Shown here one piece after another: positions 61,062-64,000 of a DNA stretch of 64,000 nt. A program made the translations under genes and the position numbers. The stretch covers positions 6,883,501 through 6,947,500 of the forward strand of contig NZ_CP031168.1 in the NCBI RefSeq assembly GCF_022354825.1, read 5' to 3'. The stretch comes from Paenibacillus sp. H1-7 (GTDB lineage: Bacteria; Bacillota; Bacilli; Paenibacillales; NBRC-103111). Position 1 is the stretch's first letter. The number at the start of each line of letters is the position of its first letter. The notes beneath the pieces are model-generated. The model worked only from the letters and a program-made list of their open reading frames with translations. It ran no database searches and had not been told where the DNA came from.

Positions 61062-62186
61062 ATGAACAACGGTTCAGCACCGCTTTTCGTACCGGAAACT
61101 CCTTGTATTATCATCCATGAAGCCATCATGGAGCGCAACATCGAAGCGATGGCGGAAACCGCGCAGCGTAATCAGGTGCAGCTGCGGCCTCACGCCAAGA
61201 CGCACAAGATGCCTCACGTCGCCAAGCGGCAGCTAGGAGCCGGAGCCTCGGGCATAACCGTGGCCAAAGTATCCGAGGCCGAAGTGATGGCGCAGCACGG
61301 CATCTCGAATATTTTCATTGCTTATCCGCTCGTGACTCCATCCAAAATCGAGCGGGCCATCGCGTTAAGCCGGCAGATCGACCTGATTCTCGCGGTCGAC
61401 AGCGACGAAGGCGCGAGCCGCTTGTCGCAGCTGGCCGGCCAGCACGGCCACACGCTGAATGTGCGGCTCGAAATCGATACCGGGCTGCGGCGTACGGGGG
61501 TCCTGTACGACGACGCATTGGCCCTCGCATCGCGCATCCACGCGATGGAGCATCTGCGGCTGACCGGGATCTATACGTTCCGCGGCGCGCTGATGAACAA
61601 GAAGCCGACTCTCGATCTAGAGGCGGCGGGCATCGAAGAAGGCCGCATCATGGTGGAGCTGGCCGACCGGATGCGCGCGCTGGGGATTCCCATCGCGGAC
61701 GTGAGCGTCGGCTCCACCCCAACGGGAGCATACGCCGCGACCGTGAAGGGCGTCACCGAAATCCGGCCGGGAACGTACGTGTTCCAGGACCGGATGCAGG
61801 CGAGGTTCGGCGTGTGCGGCCTGGGGGATTGCGCAGGCAGCGTTCTTGTAACCGTTGTCAGCCGCCCTGCGGCGGACTTGGCTGTTGTCGACGGCGGCAG
61901 CAAGACGTTCGCCACCGACGTGCAGCCGAACACAGAGCCGCTGCTGCTTCAGGGCTTTGGCCATGTCGTCGGCCTCGAGGACGCCGTGCTGGAGCGGCTG
62001 TCCGAGGAGCACGGCATGATGCGCCTCGGCCCTGAAGCGCAAGCCGCCAATTTGAAGGTAGGCGACCGGCTTTATATTATTCCGAATCATATTTGCAGCA
62101 CGATCAATCTGCATAATCAGGTGCTGTTCCTGCGGGGCGAAGCCTTCGAGCCCGTACCGGTTCTGGGCCGGGGCAAGCTGGAATAA
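61062..62186 (+). CDS. D-threonine aldolase/D-serine deaminase-like (DSD1) PLP enzyme
   Basis: 374 residues, starting at the base after the regulator's stop. Alanine-racemase-type barrel: RPHAKTHKMPHVAKRQL contains the PLP lysine (about 46-52), RLEIDTGLRRTGV and SVGSTPTGAYAA bind the cofactor phosphate. The C-terminal PNHICSTINLHNQV carries the His and Cys that bind the metal in this family. Members split D-threonine to glycine and acetaldehyde or deaminate D-serine; which one cannot be decided. With a D-aminoacylase downstream it fits breakdown of D-amino acids released from N-acyl derivatives. Confidence 0.9.
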   Translation: MNNGSAPLFVPETPCIIIHEAIMERNIEAMAETAQRNQVQLRPHAKTHKMPHVAKRQLGAGASGITVAKVSEAEVMAQHGISNIFIAYPLVTPSKIERAIALSRQIDLILAVDSDEGASRLSQLAGQHGHTLNVRLEIDTGLRRTGVLYDDALALASRIHAMEHLRLTGIYTFRGALMNKKPTLDLEAAGIEEGRIMVELADRMRALGIPIADVSVGSTPTGAYAATVKGVTEIRPGTYVFQDRMQARFGVCGLGDCAGSVLVTVVSRPAADLAVVDGGSKTFATDVQPNTEPLLLQGFGHVVGLEDAVLERLSEEHGMMRLGPEAQAANLKVGDRLYIIPNHICSTINLHNQVLFLRGEAFEPVPVLGRGKLE

Positions 62187-62199
62187 GAGCGGGCCGGAA

Positions 62200-62345
62200 G
62201 GCTGCGCCGTCAGCTTCGGCATCGGTACCGGTTTTGATCACGGTCTTGGCTCTGGCTCCGGCTTCGCCTTCCGTCCTGGTCCTGACTCTGACTCTGGCTT
62301 CGATCCTGCTTCAGCTCCGACTCTGACTCTGGCCGTGATCTCATT
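62200..62345 (+). repeat. Low-complexity CT-rich repeat between operon genes
   Basis: Interrupted six-base repeats of the CTCTGA/CTCTGG/CTCCGG type fill most of the 255-nt gap between the two D-amino-acid genes. No plus-strand frame; the minus-strand frame encodes only a Ser/Gln/Asp/Arg-rich peptide without a ribosome-binding site. Confidence 0.6.
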
Positions 62346-62441
62346 CTCATTTTTTCATTCTCAGTCACCACTTCGGCATCTTTTTTAACCAAGCCTAATC
62401 AACGTGCATTGATACTTAACCTCAAGGAGGGTTCCTACGTC

Positions 62442-64000
62442 ATGCTCGATCTGCTATTGAAAAACGGGCGCATCGTCGACGGTACCGGCAATCCGTGGTT
62501 TATCGGCGATGTCGGCGTCAAGGACGGACACATTGCCGCCGTCGGCCAAATTCATCAGGAAGCCCGCGAAACGCTGGACGTCCATCATCAGGTCATTTCC
62601 CCCGGCTTTATCGACGGTCATTGTCATTCCGATCTGATGATCTTCGACCATCCGCTGAGCGAGATTAAACTGCGCCAAGGGGTCACCACCGAGGTGGTCG
62701 GCAACTGCGGCCTGGCTCCCGCGCCTTTTGTCAAAGAAAAAGCGGAGCTGCTGCAAAGCTACGTCCAGCCGGTGCTGGGCAAAACCTCGTGGGAATGGCC
62801 GTGGGAGACGGTGGAGCAGTATATGGACTCGCTCGCCAGCTCCCGCCCTTCAGAGAACATCGCCACTTATGTGGCCCACGGCGCGCTGCGCATCGCGGTC
62901 ATGGGCTTCGCCAACCGTCCTGCGACGTCTCAGGAGCTGATCCGGATGAAGCATTTGCTCGAGCAAGGGCTCAAAGCCGGAGCGATCGGCTTCTCCATCG
63001 GTCTGCTGTACGCTCCGGGGAGCTACACTTCCAAGGAAGAGATCGCCGAGCTGTGCTCCGTGCTGCCCAAGTACAACGGGCTGTTCTCCACCCATATTCG
63101 CGGCGAGGGCAACAACCTGATCCCTTCCGTGAAGGAAGTGATCTGGATCGCCGAGAAAGCCGGCGTCTCGCTGCACATCAGCCACTTGAAGGCGGCGGGC
63201 AAAATCAACTGGGGCAAAGTGCTCGAGGCGATGGAGCTCATCGAGGAAGCCCGTTCGCGCGGACTCGATGTGACGTGCGACGTCTACCCGTACAACGCCG
63301 GGTCGACGACGCTGACAACAGTGCTGCCGCCATGGGCGCTGGAAGGCGGCATCGAAGCCGTGCTGGAGCGGTTCCGGGATGCAGGCTTACGCAAACGGAT
63401 CCGCGAGGAGCTCGGGCAGGAGCAGAAGGATTGGGACAACCTCGTCTGCTCCACCGGCTGGCAGAGCGTCTACATTTCCGCCGTGCATAATGAAGCGAAC
63501 CGCCATTTGGAAGGCAAGCATCTCGCCGAGATCAGCGAGGAGCGCGGTCAGCATCCGGCGGACTGCATGATGGACCTGCTTCTGGAGGAGCTGGGACGCA
63601 TCTCCATCGTCTACTTCCATATGTCCGACGATGACGTGAAGCAGGTTGTCGGCTACGAGCGGTCGCTGATCGCATCCGACAGCCTGACGTGCGAAACCGG
63701 CAAGCCGCACCCGCGCTTGTACGGCACCTTCCCCCGCGTCTTCGCCAAATATGTGCGCGAAGACAAGGTGCTCACGCTGGAACAGGCCGTGCGCAAGCTG
63801 ACCTCGTTCCCCGTGCAGCGGTTCAAGCTCGGCAAGCGCGGCCTGCTTGTGCCGGGGTATGCCGCGGATATTGCCGTGTTCGATCCGGATACGATCCAGG
63901 ATCACGCCACCTTCGAGAACCCTCGGCAATATCCTTCCGGGATGCTGCATGTATGGGTCGGAGGCAAGTCGACCCTGGCCGGTGAACGCCATACGCAGGC
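62442..64000 (+). CDS. D-aminoacylase (N-acyl-D-amino-acid deacylase), 3' end beyond the window
   Basis: 519 residues visible, near complete. The ATG at 62442 follows CTCAAGGAGG. It removes the acyl group from N-acyl-D-amino acids. Amidohydrolase fold: metal-binding HCHSD in PGFIDGHCHSDLM (about 62-66), the Cys ligand in VVGNCGLAP (about 88), and HISHLK (about 243), with the later SDSLTCETGKPHPRLYGTFPR active-site loop typical of D-aminoacylases. Third gene of the operon. Confidence 0.92.
   Translation, partial: MLDLLLKNGRIVDGTGNPWFIGDVGVKDGHIAAVGQIHQEARETLDVHHQVISPGFIDGHCHSDLMIFDHPLSEIKLRQGVTTEVVGNCGLAPAPFVKEKAELLQSYVQPVLGKTSWEWPWETVEQYMDSLASSRPSENIATYVAHGALRIAVMGFANRPATSQELIRMKHLLEQGLKAGAIGFSIGLLYAPGSYTSKEEIAELCSVLPKYNGLFSTHIRGEGNNLIPSVKEVIWIAEKAGVSLHISHLKAAGKINWGKVLEAMELIEEARSRGLDVTCDVYPYNAGSTTLTTVLPPWALEGGIEAVLERFRDAGLRKRIREELGQEQKDWDNLVCSTGWQSVYISAVHNEANRHLEGKHLAEISEERGQHPADCMMDLLLEELGRISIVYFHMSDDDVKQVVGYERSLIASDSLTCETGKPHPRLYGTFPRVFAKYVREDKVLTLEQAVRKLTSFPVQRFKLGKRGLLVPGYAADIAVFDPDTIQDHATFENPRQYPSGMLHVWVGGKSTLAGERHTQ

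Noticed and set aside
62210..62392. 60-codon minus-strand frame, Ser/Gln/Asp/Arg-rich
   Set aside because: Low-complexity repeat translated in reverse; no start signal.

Overview
The window (about 50-55% G+C by eye) reads as a chromosomal stretch from an endospore-forming member of the Bacillota, most likely a Paenibacillus-type organism. The sporulation and Gram-positive markers are an alpha/beta small acid-soluble spore protein (8025), YlbJ (16345), YunB (35458), a LytH-like M23 peptidase (26627), and the YutD-LipA and Xpt-PbuX pairs. The Paenibacillus impression comes from the many AraC-type regulators, including large membrane-anchored ones, sitting next to lipoprotein sugar-binding proteins and MalF/MalG-type permeases without an ATPase gene, plus a GH42 beta-galactosidase. 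Species is not assignable from the sequence alone.

Layout. 1-7.1 kb: start of a PhyH-type dioxygenase, three AraC regulators, an orphan solute-binding lipoprotein, an alkaline-phosphatase-superfamily hydrolase and a cytosolic FG-GAP propeller protein. 7.3-28.5 kb: mostly housekeeping and sporulation genes (SASP, chemoreceptor, M3 oligopeptidase, YycC, GGDEF cyclase, DUF2225, truncated globin, YlbJ, glycogen phosphorylase, PilZ protein, NAD kinase, YutD, lipoyl synthase), then a nickel-pincer cofactor locus (LarB, LarC1, and LarC2 on the opposite strand), the LytH-like peptidase and a family-3 solute-binding protein. 28.8-45.7 kb: carbohydrate islands with ABC importer parts, three large AraC-type regulators, a TIM-barrel isomerase and a GH42 enzyme; YunB is embedded here. 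45.8-49.8 kb: the xpt-pbuX operon under a guanine riboswitch, an MgtC/SapB protein and two small proteins. 50.1-60.2 kb: a minus-strand cassette consisting of a YesM/YesN-type two-component system, a sugar ABC importer, an isomerase, a polysaccharide deacetylase and a lactonase. 60.3-64.0 kb: a plus-strand D-amino-acid operon (DauR-like regulator, DSD1/D-threonine aldolase family enzyme, D-aminoacylase) running off the end.

The most unusual observations concern DNA and RNA architecture. (1) A dispersed leader element places a perfect 8-bp hairpin directly in front of a TTAGGAGG-type Shine-Dalgarno sequence of unrelated genes (sites at 7.1, 21.1, 22.8 and 55.3 kb, with a decayed one at 36.3 kb). 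The stem sequence changes between copies by compensating substitutions, and two copies are tandemly amplified. (2) The two halves of LarC, normally one protein or two frames joined by frameshifting, are encoded convergently on opposite strands with a terminator hairpin between them. (3) Two roughly 113-nt palindromic repeats at 10.9 and 49.9 kb share internal blocks while their ends covary. (4) Two different tandem arrays with a period of about 112 bp (41.7 and 52.2 kb) are built from palindromes. (5) A structured remnant at 28.6-28.75 kb resembles the 5' end of a group II intron. No rRNA, tRNA, prophage, transposase or CRISPR locus was recognised.
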